From: Iodobacter sp. BJB302 | GTDB lineage: Bacteria > Pseudomonadota > Gammaproteobacteria > Burkholderiales > Chitinibacteraceae | Assembly (NCBI RefSeq): GCF_002735645.1 | Contig: NZ_PDZG01000017.1 | Span: 1 to 64,000 of the forward strand | Direction of reading: 5' to 3' | DNA: 64,000 nt | In this document: one piece after another, positions 9,362-17,332 of the stretch | Layout: each line of letters begins with the position of its first letter | Position numbering within the stretch: position 1 is the first letter of the stretch | Program-made: the position numbers and the translations under genes | Notes under the pieces: model-generated | Told to the model about the DNA's origin: nothing | Seen by the model: only the letters and a program-made list of their open reading frames with translations | The model's database searches: none

Positions 9362-10015
9362 ATGATCCAATTTCAGCAAGTCAGTAAGCGTTATCCTGGC
9401 GGCTTTGATGCCGTTAAGAATTTAAGCTTTGAGATTCCAAGTGGCGAGCTGGTTTTTTTGGCCGGCCATTCTGGCGCGGGCAAATCGACACTGCTCAAGC
9501 TGATTGCGGGCATAGAAAAGCCCAGCGGCGGCGCGGTGATCGTTAACGGGCAGAATATGGCGAAAATGAATCGCAGCTCGCTGCCTTATATCCGCCGCCA
9601 TCTGGGGCTGATTTTTCAAGATCATAAAATTCTGTTTGATCGCAGCGTGATCGATAATGTCAGCCTGCCGCTGGATATTATTGGCTTTGATCACAGAGAA
9701 GGCCGCCGCCGTGTTTTGGCCGCACTCGATAAAGTGGGTCTTGCCGGTAAAGAAAAGCTTAATCCCGTCTCGCTGTCAGGGGGTGAGCAGCAGCGGCTGT
9801 GTATCGCCCGCGCGGTAGTGCATCGCCCTGCTATCTTGCTGGCAGACGAGCCAACCGCCAATCTGGATCGCGATTACGCCCACGATATTCTGGAGCTGTT
9901 TAAGTCTTTTCATCAGGTTGGCGTCACGATCGTGATTTCTGCCCATGATGAAACCCTGATGGCAGATTACGGACGTCGTATTCTGCGCCTGAAAAATGGT
10001 CAATTTACTGCTTGA
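9362..10015 (+). CDS. ftsE: Cell division ATP-binding protein FtsE
   Basis: FtsE is the cytoplasmic ATPase of the FtsEX divisome complex that controls periplasmic amidase activation. From ATG 9362 the protein has 217 residues. Walker A GHSGAGKST is at 35-43, signature LSGGE at 138-142, and Walker B ILLADEP at 158-164. The frame is open 34 codons further upstream, but that part translates a repeat copy; MIQFQQVSKRYPGG is the normal FtsE start. ftsX follows after six bases. Confidence 0.95.
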   Translation: MIQFQQVSKRYPGGFDAVKNLSFEIPSGELVFLAGHSGAGKSTLLKLIAGIEKPSGGAVIVNGQNMAKMNRSSLPYIRRHLGLIFQDHKILFDRSVIDNVSLPLDIIGFDHREGRRRVLAALDKVGLAGKEKLNPVSLSGGEQQRLCIARAVVHRPAILLADEPTANLDRDYAHDILELFKSFHQVGVTIVISAHDETLMADYGRRILRLKNGQFTA

Positions 10016-10021
10016 GGCGCT

Positions 10022-10924
10022 ATGAAACACTGGTTCAGACTCCATCTGCAATCCCTGGCGCGCACCATAGGTGCTTTGTTTCGCCACCCCTTCTCCAGCG
10101 CACTGAATTTACTGGTGATTGGCATCACGGCCGCTCTGCCTTTAGCCCTGTGGCTGATCATCAGCAGCTTAAGCAGTGTAGCCAGCCAGATTCATGCAGA
10201 ACCGCAAATCTCTGTTTTTATGCGCGATACCGCCACGGCAGAAGACCTTGCCATGCTTAAAACGCAATTAAAGAAAGACCCGCGCATCGCCAGCAGCCGC
10301 TTTATCAGCAAAGACGATGCACTTAAAGAAATGCAAATCTCCTCTGGTGCGGCCAATCTTTTAGCCGGGCTGAGCGAAAATCCGCTTCCCGATGCCTTTG
10401 TATTAAGCAGTAAAGACGGCCAGGCCAGCACTTTAGAAGCATTGCAAAAAGACCTGATCAGCAGGCCAGGCGTAGAAGAAGTCCAGCTTGATTCTGCATG
10501 GGCACACCGCTTAGAAAGACTACTTGCCCTGGGCCAGACATTATTCGAAGTCATTGCCATACTGCTGGCTACAGCACTCACGCTGATTACCGGCAATGCC
10601 ATTCGCATGCAAATTTTAACGCGCAAAGAAGAAATCGAAGTAGCAAGGCTGATCGGTGCAACTGATGCCTTTATCCGCAGGCCATTCGTCTATTTTGCAA
10701 TGGTGCAGGGCCTGCTGGGCGGGCTGCTTGCATGCGGTATTGTGGGCAGCATGCTGTCTCACATCAACCCTGCGGTAAGCGATCTGGCAACGGCTTACGG
10801 GCAAAAATTCAGCCTGCAATCACCTGATCTGAGCACGATTGCCATTGTCTGCGGCCTGTGTACCCTGCTGACGTTCGTCGGCGCGTGGCTTGCCGTTTGG
10901 CGGCATTTACGGCAATTTACCTGA
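10022..10924 (+). CDS. ftsX: Cell division protein FtsX
   Basis: FtsX is the membrane partner of FtsE. The 300-residue protein has a first membrane segment near residues 30-50. A periplasmic domain follows (about 55-165, with the typical SVFMRDTATAEDLAMLK and GVEEVQLDSAWAHRL), then three C-terminal membrane segments. The stretch EIEVARLIGATDAFIRRPF (about 201-219) is the conserved FtsX/MacB-type cytoplasmic loop. It is translationally linked to ftsE (six-base gap). Confidence 0.95.
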   Translation: MKHWFRLHLQSLARTIGALFRHPFSSALNLLVIGITAALPLALWLIISSLSSVASQIHAEPQISVFMRDTATAEDLAMLKTQLKKDPRIASSRFISKDDALKEMQISSGAANLLAGLSENPLPDAFVLSSKDGQASTLEALQKDLISRPGVEEVQLDSAWAHRLERLLALGQTLFEVIAILLATALTLITGNAIRMQILTRKEEIEVARLIGATDAFIRRPFVYFAMVQGLLGGLLACGIVGSMLSHINPAVSDLATAYGQKFSLQSPDLSTIAIVCGLCTLLTFVGAWLAVWRHLRQFT

Positions 10925-10932
10925 GGCAGCAC

Positions 10933-10968
10933 CAGGAAAAAGGCGGGAAGCAATTTTCGCCTTCCTCA
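10933..10968 (+). terminator. Weak hairpin after ftsX
   Basis: AAGGCG and CGCCTT pair around a short loop, extended by AGG and CCT, shortly after the ftsX stop. There is no U run, so it may be an mRNA end stabiliser rather than an intrinsic terminator. Confidence 0.3.
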
Positions 10969-11107
10969 GCGCTAAAGCCAGTCTGGCCGCCATTTTCCCC
11001 GCTTAGTGATTCATGATTAATTCACTCTATTAAGCAGATAGGAAAAATTGCCGTGCTTCACCGCACCATAGTGTGATTGAATCGAAAGTCTGAATATTTG
11101 CTTTTTT

Positions 11108-11134
11108 TTAGCACTCGGCCAAGTCAAGTGCTAG
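11108..11134 (+). promoter_or_regulatory. CIRCE-like HrcA operator in the rpoH promoter
   Basis: TTAGCACTC-N9-AAGTGCTAG matches the CIRCE consensus TTAGCACTC-N9-GAGTGCTAA at 9 of 9 left-arm and 7 of 9 right-arm positions, with the exact nine-base spacer. Its right arm overlaps a candidate -10 box TAGAAT (11132-11137) and its left arm overlaps a candidate -35 TTAGCA (11108-11113, 18-base spacer). HrcA repression of rpoH is inferred from this arrangement. Confidence 0.75.
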
Positions 11135-11169
11135 AATCAGCAAGAGTTTTTGCAAGGAGAGATTTAAAC

Positions 11170-12021
11170 ATGGCGTCTGCACTTACACTTCCCGTACTGT
11201 CCGGTGGCGACAGCATCGAGAGCTATATCCAGCGTGTAAATACTGTCCCCATGCTCTCGCAGGAAGAAGAATACAGCCTTGCCGAGCGCTACCACCAGGA
11301 CAACGACTTGGAGGCAGCCAAGCAACTGGTTATGTCCCACCTGCGAGTTGTGGTGTCAATTGCACGCGGCTACTCTGGCTACGGCCTGCCTCAGGCAGAC
11401 TTAATCCAAGAGGGCAATATCGGCCTGATGAAAGCGGTAAAACGCTTTGAACCCGGCCGGGGCGTACGCTTATTTTCCTTTGCTGTGCATTGGATTAAAG
11501 CCGAAATCCACGAATACGTACTGCGCAACTGGCGCCTGGTTCGTGTCGCTACAACCAAAGCCCAGCGTAAATTATTTTTTAATCTGCGCTCCATGAAGCC
11601 CGGCTTTGCCGCTCTCACCACCTCAGAAGCACAAAAAATCGCTGATGATCTGGGTGTAAAACGCGAAGAAGTGCTGGAAATGGAAACGCGGATGAGCGGC
11701 CAGGATATTTCGCTGATTGCCGACGACAACGATGACGAAGGCTACGCACCGATCGACTGGCTGGCTGATCACGATAGCGCACCGGATGCCACCCTGGCCC
11801 GCCGCGCGACGGATAAGCTGCATACCGAAGGCCTGCAAATGGCACTAGCCAGCCTGGATGAACGCAGCCGCCGGATTGTGGAAACACGCTGGCTCGCCGA
11901 CGAAGGCTCTGCCTTAACGCTGCACGATTTGGCAGCAGAATTTAATGTTTCTGCCGAGCGTATCCGCCAGATCGAGGCCAAAGCCCTCAGTAAAATGAAG
12001 CAGGCTTTACTGCCAGCATAA
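11170..12021 (+). CDS. rpoH: RNA polymerase heat-shock sigma factor RpoH (sigma-32)
   Basis: This alternative sigma factor directs transcription of heat-shock genes. The 283-residue protein has region 1.2/2 (VPMLSQEEEYSLAERY, DLIQEGNIGLMKAVKRFEP, RLFSFAVHWIKAEIHEYVL) and the RpoH box region with QRKLFFNLR near residues 130-140. Region 4 ends with LHDLAAEFNVSAERIRQIEAKAL. The frame is open 31 codons upstream, but that would place the promoter and operator inside the gene. ATG 11170 follows AAGGAG by nine bases and gives a usual start. A CIRCE-like operator precedes it and an intrinsic terminator follows. Confidence 0.96.
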   Translation: MASALTLPVLSGGDSIESYIQRVNTVPMLSQEEEYSLAERYHQDNDLEAAKQLVMSHLRVVVSIARGYSGYGLPQADLIQEGNIGLMKAVKRFEPGRGVRLFSFAVHWIKAEIHEYVLRNWRLVRVATTKAQRKLFFNLRSMKPGFAALTTSEAQKIADDLGVKREEVLEMETRMSGQDISLIADDNDDEGYAPIDWLADHDSAPDATLARRATDKLHTEGLQMALASLDERSRRIVETRWLADEGSALTLHDLAAEFNVSAERIRQIEAKALSKMKQALLPA

Positions 12022-12050
12022 AAAAACGGAGCCAGCGGCTCCGTTTTTTT
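12021..12050 (+). terminator. Intrinsic terminator of rpoH
   Basis: ACGGAGCC and GGCTCCGT form an eight-pair stem with a three-base loop, preceded by A residues and followed by seven T residues, directly after the rpoH stop. The A tract lets it work from the opposite side as well. Confidence 0.92.
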
Positions 12051-12077
12051 ATGCCTTCATATATTGGAATAAAACAT

Positions 12078-12206
12078 AAAACCCAGATCTTAAACCACAG
12101 AGATCGCAGAGGAAAACCAGAAAAGGAGGTTGTACTGCATTTCAGTTCTTCTCCGTGGCTCTCCGTGTTCTCCTTTTCCTCCGTGGTTCAAGATTTGGGT
12201 TTAAAT
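12078..12206. repeat. Dispersed ACGGAG/CTCCGT inverted repeat, copy F
   Basis: The left arm AAACCCAGATCTTAAACCAC is shortened. The right arm is complete: TTCTCCGTGGCTCTCCGTG, then TTCTCCTTTTCCTCCGTGG and TTCAAGATTTGGGTTTAAA. It lies between the convergent rpoH and msrP genes. Confidence 0.85.
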
Positions 12207-12216
12207 TTTTAACCTT

Positions 12217-13140
12217 TCAAAACAACTTCTTCAAATCCATTCCCTTATACATTCCCGCCACCTGATCACCGTAGCCATTAAACATTAAGGTTTTGCGTTT
12301 AAAGAATTCGCCAATCCGCCGCTCGGTGGCCTGACTCCAGCGGGGGTGATCCACTTCCGGGTTTACATTGGAATAAAAACCGTATTCGTTGGGTGCCGCT
12401 TTATTCCATGCCGTTTGCGGCTGTTTTTCGGTCAGGCGAATTTTTACGATGGATTTAGCGCTTTTAAAACCGTATTTCCATGGCACAACCAGGCGAACCG
12501 GCGCGCCATTTTGATTGGGTAATACCTTGCCATAAAGGCCCACCGCCATAATCGCCAAAGGATGCATGGCTTCATCCATACGCAGTCCTTCGGTATATGG
12601 CCAATCGAGTACCGAGCGATTTACGCCCGGCATCTGCTCTTTATCGGCCAGCGAAATAAACTCGACGTATTTAGCTTTAGACGTGGGATTAACCCGTTTA
12701 ATCAGTTCAGAAAGTGGGAAACCCACCCACGGAATCACCATCGACCAGCCCTCCACACAACGCAGGCGATATATCCGCTCTTCCAATGGCGCAATTTTTA
12801 ATAATTCGTCGATTGAAAAAGTACGCGGTTTTTCACACTCGCCCTCAATCACAATATTCCATGGCCGTGTTTTTAAGGTATGTGCCGTTTTGGCCGGATC
12901 ATCTTTACCCGTGCCAAATTCATAGAAATTATTGTATTGAGTGATTTGCTCAAAACTATTTTTATCGTCTTTAGCAGAAAGAGGGCTGGCCCGATAAGCT
13001 AATTCACCAGCCGCTTGTGCAGGCAAAGCAGCCGCCAGCCCAAGTGCAGCGGCTCCCGTCATGATTTGACGACGGCTTAACCAAAGGCCTTCAGGTGTAA
13101 TTTCAGAAGGTAATATTTCTGTCGATGAGCGGATCAGCAT
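12217..13140 (-). CDS. msrP: Periplasmic protein-methionine-sulfoxide reductase, catalytic subunit MsrP
   Basis: MsrP (YedY) is a molybdopterin enzyme that repairs oxidised methionines in periplasmic proteins. From ATG 13140 (GGAG seven bases upstream) the protein has 307 residues. A twin-arginine signal SRRQIM at 22-27 ends near AQA 41-43. The molybdenum-ligand cysteine is in RLRCVEGW (Cys128). Segments [11 protein letters not shown] and [16 protein letters not shown] are typical. Its membrane haem partner msrQ is usually adjacent but is not next to it here. An alternative TTG start six codons upstream lacks a better ribosome-binding site. Confidence 0.93.
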   Translation of the reverse strand: MLIRSSTEILPSEITPEGLWLSRRQIMTGAAALGLAAALPAQAAGELAYRASPLSAKDDKNSFEQITQYNNFYEFGTGKDDPAKTAHTLKTRPWNIVIEGECEKPRTFSIDELLKIAPLEERIYRLRCVEGWSMVIPWVGFPLSELIKRVNPTSKAKYVEFISLADKEQMPGVNRSVLDWPYTEGLRMDEAMHPLAIMAVGLYGKVLPNQNGAPVRLVVPWKYGFKSAKSIVKIRLTEKQPQTAWNKAAPNEYGFYSNVNPEVDHPRWSQATERRIGEFFKRKTLMFNGYGDQVAGMYKGMDLKKLF

Positions 13141-13490
13141 AATGTTCTCCAGAGGCAATAGAGCTTAGTCGGACAGAACAACAAGCGCTGACAACGACTC
13201 TTAAAGTTTATCTGCAATCAGGCACATAGCAAAAAAGTTTCTTTGAACATAGCGTGGCAGTTTGCCTGGTAAAAAACGCAAGCTCAATAGATGTGCAAAA
13301 ACAATGCAATAGCCGCAGCAAAGAGCAAAACAACTGAGGCAATCCTCATTGAGCGGTCAATTTCGGAGCGAAGTGAGGGGCTGATTCGCCGCCAAAGCGC
13401 CCAAACAAGCAAGGCAAACAAACAGATATTCAGTAATTTTTCTGTCACAAGGCGTAATCAATATAAAAAATGGGAAAAGACGTATTATTT

Positions 13491-13527
13491 AACAATTAAG
13501 TTAAAGTTTTACTTTAACTTAATTGTT
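13491..13527. repeat. 17-bp perfect inverted repeat upstream of mraZ
   Basis: AACAATTAAGTTAAAGT is followed after TTT by its exact reverse complement. The stem is AT-rich with no U run of terminator type beyond it. It could be an operator or the 5' end of a structured RNA ending at the terminator at 13620-13645. Confidence 0.85.
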
Positions 13528-13619
13528 TTAGCGCTTGCTTATGCAAGATAAAACAAGAGAAAAATGTACATTACATAAATTGCAGCTAAGTGATTGTATC
13601 AAAAGAATAATTAAAAAAC

Positions 13620-13645
13620 GGGCGCTTGTGCGCTCTTTTTTTTTA
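13620..13645 (+). terminator. Intrinsic terminator upstream of the mraZ promoter
   Basis: GGGCGC and GCGCTC pair (one G-U) around TTGT, preceded by six A residues and followed by a long T run. No recognised gene lies upstream on this strand, so the terminated transcript is unknown. It would insulate the mraZ operon. Confidence 0.7.
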
Positions 13646-13650
13646 CTCTA

Positions 13651-13690
13651 TAGTGGGAAGTAGTGGGTGAAAGTGGGTAAAAGTGCAGCA
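13651..13690 (+). promoter_or_regulatory. MraZ box (GTGGG direct repeats)
   Basis: Three direct repeats AGTGGG(A/T) at an exact ten-base period, plus a degenerate fourth (AGTGCA), lie 28 bases before mraZ. This is the known MraZ operator form (TGGG repeats separated by short spacers), through which MraZ represses its own operon. Confidence 0.9.
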
Positions 13691-13717
13691 TTAACCCTTA
13701 CAAAAGAGTAAATCATC

Positions 13718-14155
13718 ATGTTTGGCGGTGTGGCTTCTTTAAATCTCGACAGCAAAGGACGATTGGCAATTCCTGCCAGGCATCGTGACGTGCTGGGGAC
13801 GCACTGCGCCAACCGCTTAGTGATTACTGCCGAGCCTTCGGGCTGCCTGCTGGTTTACCCGGAACCCGACTGGTTGCCCGTTCGCGATCAGCTCAATCGT
13901 TTATCTGGCGCTCAGATGCCTATTCGCCGTTTTATCGTCGGCCATGCCGAAGAGATCGAACCCGATAGCGCTGGGCGTATTTTGATTCCGCCCCGTTTAC
14001 GCCAGCTGGCGGGGCTCGATAAAGAAGTCGCCCTTGTTGGCATGGGCAATAAATTCGAACTTTGGGATGAAGCCCGCTGGGCCGCTCAGGTTCAAGCCGT
14101 TATGGATATCAGTCCAGACGATTTGGCAAAACAAATGCAGGACATCGTGCTTTGA
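13718..14155 (+). CDS. mraZ: Transcriptional regulator MraZ
   Basis: The 145-residue protein has two tandem SpoVT/AbrB-like domains. The first contains [22 protein letters not shown] (residues 3-24) and the second [22 protein letters not shown] (about 80-101). It forms ring oligomers that bind the repeated GTGGG box just upstream and autoregulates the division/cell-wall cluster. Its stop overlaps the TTG start of rsmH. Confidence 0.96.
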   Translation: MFGGVASLNLDSKGRLAIPARHRDVLGTHCANRLVITAEPSGCLLVYPEPDWLPVRDQLNRLSGAQMPIRRFIVGHAEEIEPDSAGRILIPPRLRQLAGLDKEVALVGMGNKFELWDEARWAAQVQAVMDISPDDLAKQMQDIVL

Positions 14156-15084
14156 CGCTTATACACACCACCGTTTTACTTGAAGAAGCCGTGCACGCAC
14201 TGGCGATCAAGCCAAATGGCATTTATGTCGATTGCACTTTTGGCCGGGGCGGTCACTCGCGCCTCATCCTTTCCAAACTGGGCCCTGAAGGCCGTTTGAT
14301 TGCTTTTGATAAAGACCCGATGGCGATTGCTGAGGCAGCCACCATCACCGATCCGCGCTTCACCATCGTTCACGAAGGCTTCGTTAATCTGCAAAAAGAA
14401 TTAAATCTGCGTGGCATTGCAAGCGTGGACGGTGTGCTGATGGATTTAGGCGTGTCATCTCCTCAGCTTGATGACGCCAGCCGGGGATTTAGTTTTCGCT
14501 TTGATGCCCCGCTCGATATGCGCATGGATACCACGCGCGGTATGACGGCGGCCGAATGGCTGAATTTAGCCGATGAGAAAGAAATTGCAGAGGTGGTAAA
14601 AGACTATGGCGAAGAGCGGTTTGCTAAACAGGTTGCAGCAGCGATTGTTACGAGTCGAACGGGAGAACCGATTCTCACCACCGGCCAGCTTTCCCAGATC
14701 GTGGCAACGGCAGTCCGTAGCCGCGAGCCGGGGCAGAATCCGGCGACACGTACCTTCCAAGCTATACGGATTTACATCAATCGCGAACTTGAGGAGCTTG
14801 CGCTGACGCTGCCGCAAGCTTTAGAGATGCTGAATCAGGGCGGCCGCTTCTCAGTGATTGCTTTTCATTCGCTGGAAGACCGCATCGTGAAACGCTTTCT
14901 GCAAGATGCAGCCCAGGGCGACAAGCTGCCTTCGCGCCTGCCTGTGCGCGCTGCTGATATTGCCGAGCCACCTGTCAAAATCATTGGCAAGCCGATTCGC
15001 GCCAGTGAAAAAGAAGTGGATGAAAACCCGCGTGCCCGCAGTGCAATCTTGCGCACAGCAGAAAGAACAGGAATTGCCCTGTGA
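14152..15084 (+). CDS. rsmH: 16S rRNA (cytosine-1402-N4)-methyltransferase RsmH (MraW)
   Basis: It methylates C1402 in the ribosomal decoding centre. The 310 residues include [13 protein letters not shown] at the start, the SAM-binding [14 protein letters not shown] (about 25-38), [20 protein letters not shown] (about 98-117), and [12 protein letters not shown] near 240. The start is a rare TTG that overlaps the mraZ stop (TTGA), chosen because it gives the conserved N terminus immediately; no ATG or GTG would keep it. The weak start may limit expression. Confidence 0.94.
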   Translation: MTLIHTTVLLEEAVHALAIKPNGIYVDCTFGRGGHSRLILSKLGPEGRLIAFDKDPMAIAEAATITDPRFTIVHEGFVNLQKELNLRGIASVDGVLMDLGVSSPQLDDASRGFSFRFDAPLDMRMDTTRGMTAAEWLNLADEKEIAEVVKDYGEERFAKQVAAAIVTSRTGEPILTTGQLSQIVATAVRSREPGQNPATRTFQAIRIYINRELEELALTLPQALEMLNQGGRFSVIAFHSLEDRIVKRFLQDAAQGDKLPSRLPVRAADIAEPPVKIIGKPIRASEKEVDENPRARSAILRTAERTGIAL

Positions 15085-15374
15085 CACGTTTAAACCTTTT
15101 TTTGCTTGTCATATTAATTGCGTGCGCGCTGGCTTTAATTACCAGCCAGCATAAGGCGCGCAAATTTTATGGCGAACTGCAAAAGGAAGAAGTCTTAAGC
15201 CGTAAGCTCGATGTTGAGTGGGGACAGCTGCAGCTGGAGCAAAGCACCTGGGCCATGCATTCACGCATTGAAGCTGAAGCAACACAAAAATTAGGCATGC
15301 AAGTGCCAGGACCAAACCGTACGCAAGTGATCCTGCCGCACGGTGAACGCGTAGCAAAACCGGTGACCGAATGA
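15081..15374 (+). CDS. ftsL: Cell division protein FtsL
   Basis: This 97-residue bitopic inner-membrane protein has a membrane segment at about residues 4-21 ([18 protein letters not shown]) followed by a periplasmic coiled-coil region. It belongs to the FtsQLB complex that activates FtsWI. It starts with GTG overlapping the rsmH stop (GTGA) and ends overlapping the ftsI start (ATGA). Identification rests on size, topology and position, since FtsL sequences diverge. Confidence 0.9.
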   Translation: MTRLNLFLLVILIACALALITSQHKARKFYGELQKEEVLSRKLDVEWGQLQLEQSTWAMHSRIEAEATQKLGMQVPGPNRTQVILPHGERVAKPVTE

Positions 15375-17242
15375 AATTAGCAAGGCCCCCCCGCCAAGTT
15401 GGCGGGCAATCACGTCATCAGCGTTTTGCCGCACCACAGCCAAAGCTGGAGCGCTGGCGGGTATGGGTTGTAGTTGGCTTTTTACTCTCGCTTTTTGCCG
15501 TATTACTGGGCCGTGGCCTGTATTTACAAGCGTGGAACGAAGGCTTTTTGCAGGAGCAGGGTGATGCGCGCTATATGCGCAACCTTAAGCAAGCTTCGAA
15601 TCGCGGCATGATTACCGACAGAAATGGCGAACCATTAGCGATTTCTACCCCGGTGCAATCCATCTGGGCCAGCCCGCGTGGAATGACATTACTGCCGGCA
15701 GGGCAGGAGCGCCCAGCAGATTGGGAGCCAAAATCAGAGAAAGACCCGGTACCTGTGTCGCGTAGTGAGTTAAAAAAACTGGCGGCAGCATTGCAGCTGC
15801 CGGAAGAAGAGTTAAACAAGAAATTAAGTAACTCCAGAAAAAACTCGAAAGGCGAAGAAATCCACCCCGATTTTCTGTGGTTACGCCGGCATATGTCGCC
15901 AAACGATGCCAAGGCCGTGATGGCACTCAATGTACCGGGTGTGTACACGCAAACCGAATACCGCCGTTATTACCCGGCGGGCGATGTGATGGCGCATATC
16001 GTGGGCTTTACCGACATTGATGGCAAAGGGCAGGAAGGTTTTGAATTAACCCGTGAAGCAATGCTGGCAGGTAAGCCTGGCAGCCGTACTGTGATTCGTG
16101 ACCGGCGCGGCTATATCGTTGAAGACGTTTCAACCATTGTTCCCGCCAAAGATGGCGAAACCCTGCAGCTGTCCATCGACCGCAAGATCCAGTATCTGGC
16201 GTACCGGGAGCTAAAAAAAGGGATTGAAGCGGCAGGTGCAGTAGCAGGTGCTGCCGTTGTACTGGATGCAAAAACGGGCGAAGTACTGGCACTGGCCAAT
16301 TTGCCCTCATACAACCCCAATAGCCGTGAGCGCGTTGATTTAGCCAGAAAGCGTAACCGGGTACTGACTGATACTTACGAGCCTGGCTCAACGATGAAAC
16401 CATTTGTTGTTGCTGCCGGTTTAGAACAAGGCCTCATTAAGCCATCAACCATTATCCAAACCTCGCCAGGGCGGATGACGATAGGCCCGGCCACTTTTAA
16501 AGATACAAGAGATTATGGCGCGCTGAACCCGGAAGGCGTGCTCAAACACTCCAGCAATGTGGGCGCGGCCAAGATTGGCCTGATGCTGAGCCGCGAAGAA
16601 TTATGGGGATATTTTAATAATTATGGTTTTGGTGCATCAACGCACAGTGGTTTCCCGGGAGAGGCATTTGGCCGGGTTCGCCCATGGAAAACCTGGCGGC
16701 CGATTGAACAAGCCACGATGTCATTCGGGCACGGTTTATCGGTCAGCCTGATGCAAATGGCCCGTGGCTATTCGGTATTTACCAACCACGGCGAAATGAA
16801 ACCGATCACCTTTACCAAGATGGTGGCGCCAAGCCCGGGTAAACAAGTGATCTCAGCCCAGACGGCTGATTTAGTAAAAAACATGCTGGAAGCCGTAACC
16901 CAGGCAGGCGGGACAGCAGTCAGAGCCCAGATTGTGGGCTTTAGAGTTGGCGGTAAAACGGGTACGGCACGCAAGATTGTAAATGGCCAGTATTCCCGGG
17001 AAAAGTACGAAGTGTCGTTTATTGGCTTTGCACCGGTTTCCAACCCGCGTTTGATTGTGGCGGTCCTGATTGATGAGCCTTCCACGGTAGGGAATCGTTA
17101 TTACGGCGGTACCGTTTCTGCTCCGGTGTTTCAGGAAATTATGTCGGGCAGCTTGCGGATGTTAGGTGTTCCGCCCGATGCCCCGATTACTAATATCTTG
17201 TTGCCAGGGCTGGATGCACCAGAGTTGAAAGAAGAAACATAA
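15371..17242 (+). CDS. ftsI: Septal peptidoglycan transpeptidase FtsI (PBP3)
   Basis: This class B penicillin-binding protein makes septal crosslinks in complex with FtsW. The 623 residues comprise a basic cytoplasmic tail with a Pro/Arg/Gly-rich start, a membrane anchor at about 31-50, and a dimerisation domain with RGMITDRNGEPLA near 78-90. The transpeptidase motifs are STMK at 340-343 (serine nucleophile), SSN at 394-396 and KTGT at 529-532. The cytoplasmic N terminus is slightly longer than in E. coli. It is translationally coupled to ftsL. Confidence 0.96.
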   Translation: MKLARPPRQVGGQSRHQRFAAPQPKLERWRVWVVVGFLLSLFAVLLGRGLYLQAWNEGFLQEQGDARYMRNLKQASNRGMITDRNGEPLAISTPVQSIWASPRGMTLLPAGQERPADWEPKSEKDPVPVSRSELKKLAAALQLPEEELNKKLSNSRKNSKGEEIHPDFLWLRRHMSPNDAKAVMALNVPGVYTQTEYRRYYPAGDVMAHIVGFTDIDGKGQEGFELTREAMLAGKPGSRTVIRDRRGYIVEDVSTIVPAKDGETLQLSIDRKIQYLAYRELKKGIEAAGAVAGAAVVLDAKTGEVLALANLPSYNPNSRERVDLARKRNRVLTDTYEPGSTMKPFVVAAGLEQGLIKPSTIIQTSPGRMTIGPATFKDTRDYGALNPEGVLKHSSNVGAAKIGLMLSREELWGYFNNYGFGASTHSGFPGEAFGRVRPWKTWRPIEQATMSFGHGLSVSLMQMARGYSVFTNHGEMKPITFTKMVAPSPGKQVISAQTADLVKNMLEAVTQAGGTAVRAQIVGFRVGGKTGTARKIVNGQYSREKYEVSFIGFAPVSNPRLIVAVLIDEPSTVGNRYYGGTVSAPVFQEIMSGSLRMLGVPPDAPITNILLPGLDAPELKEET

Positions 17243-17332
17243 GCGATACTCCGGGCGGCATAGCGCCAGAGAGTCCCTACCCAAAACCACCCTTGTTCCG
17301 TGCCTTAAACCAGCCGGACTAAAGGAAGAAAT

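Larger units (their letters stand above)
13141..13717. other. 577-base intergenic region between msrP and mraZ
   Basis: This divergent gap holds the msrP promoter region, a 17-bp perfect inverted repeat (13491-13527), a small CTTGC/GCAAG hairpin (about 13534-13547), an intrinsic terminator (13620-13645) and the MraZ box (13651-13690). An 86-codon frame at 13291-13551 has no recognisable features and runs through the palindrome, so I do not call it. The terminator implies a plus-strand transcript ending before mraZ, possibly a small RNA. Confidence 0.6.

Noticed and set aside
11077-11169. 31-codon extension of rpoH
   Set aside because: It would put the CIRCE-like operator and promoter inside the gene; ATG 11170 has AAGGAG upstream.
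13291-13551. 86-codon frame between msrP and mraZ
   Set aside because: No ribosome-binding site, no recognisable domain, and it reads through a perfect 17-bp palindrome.
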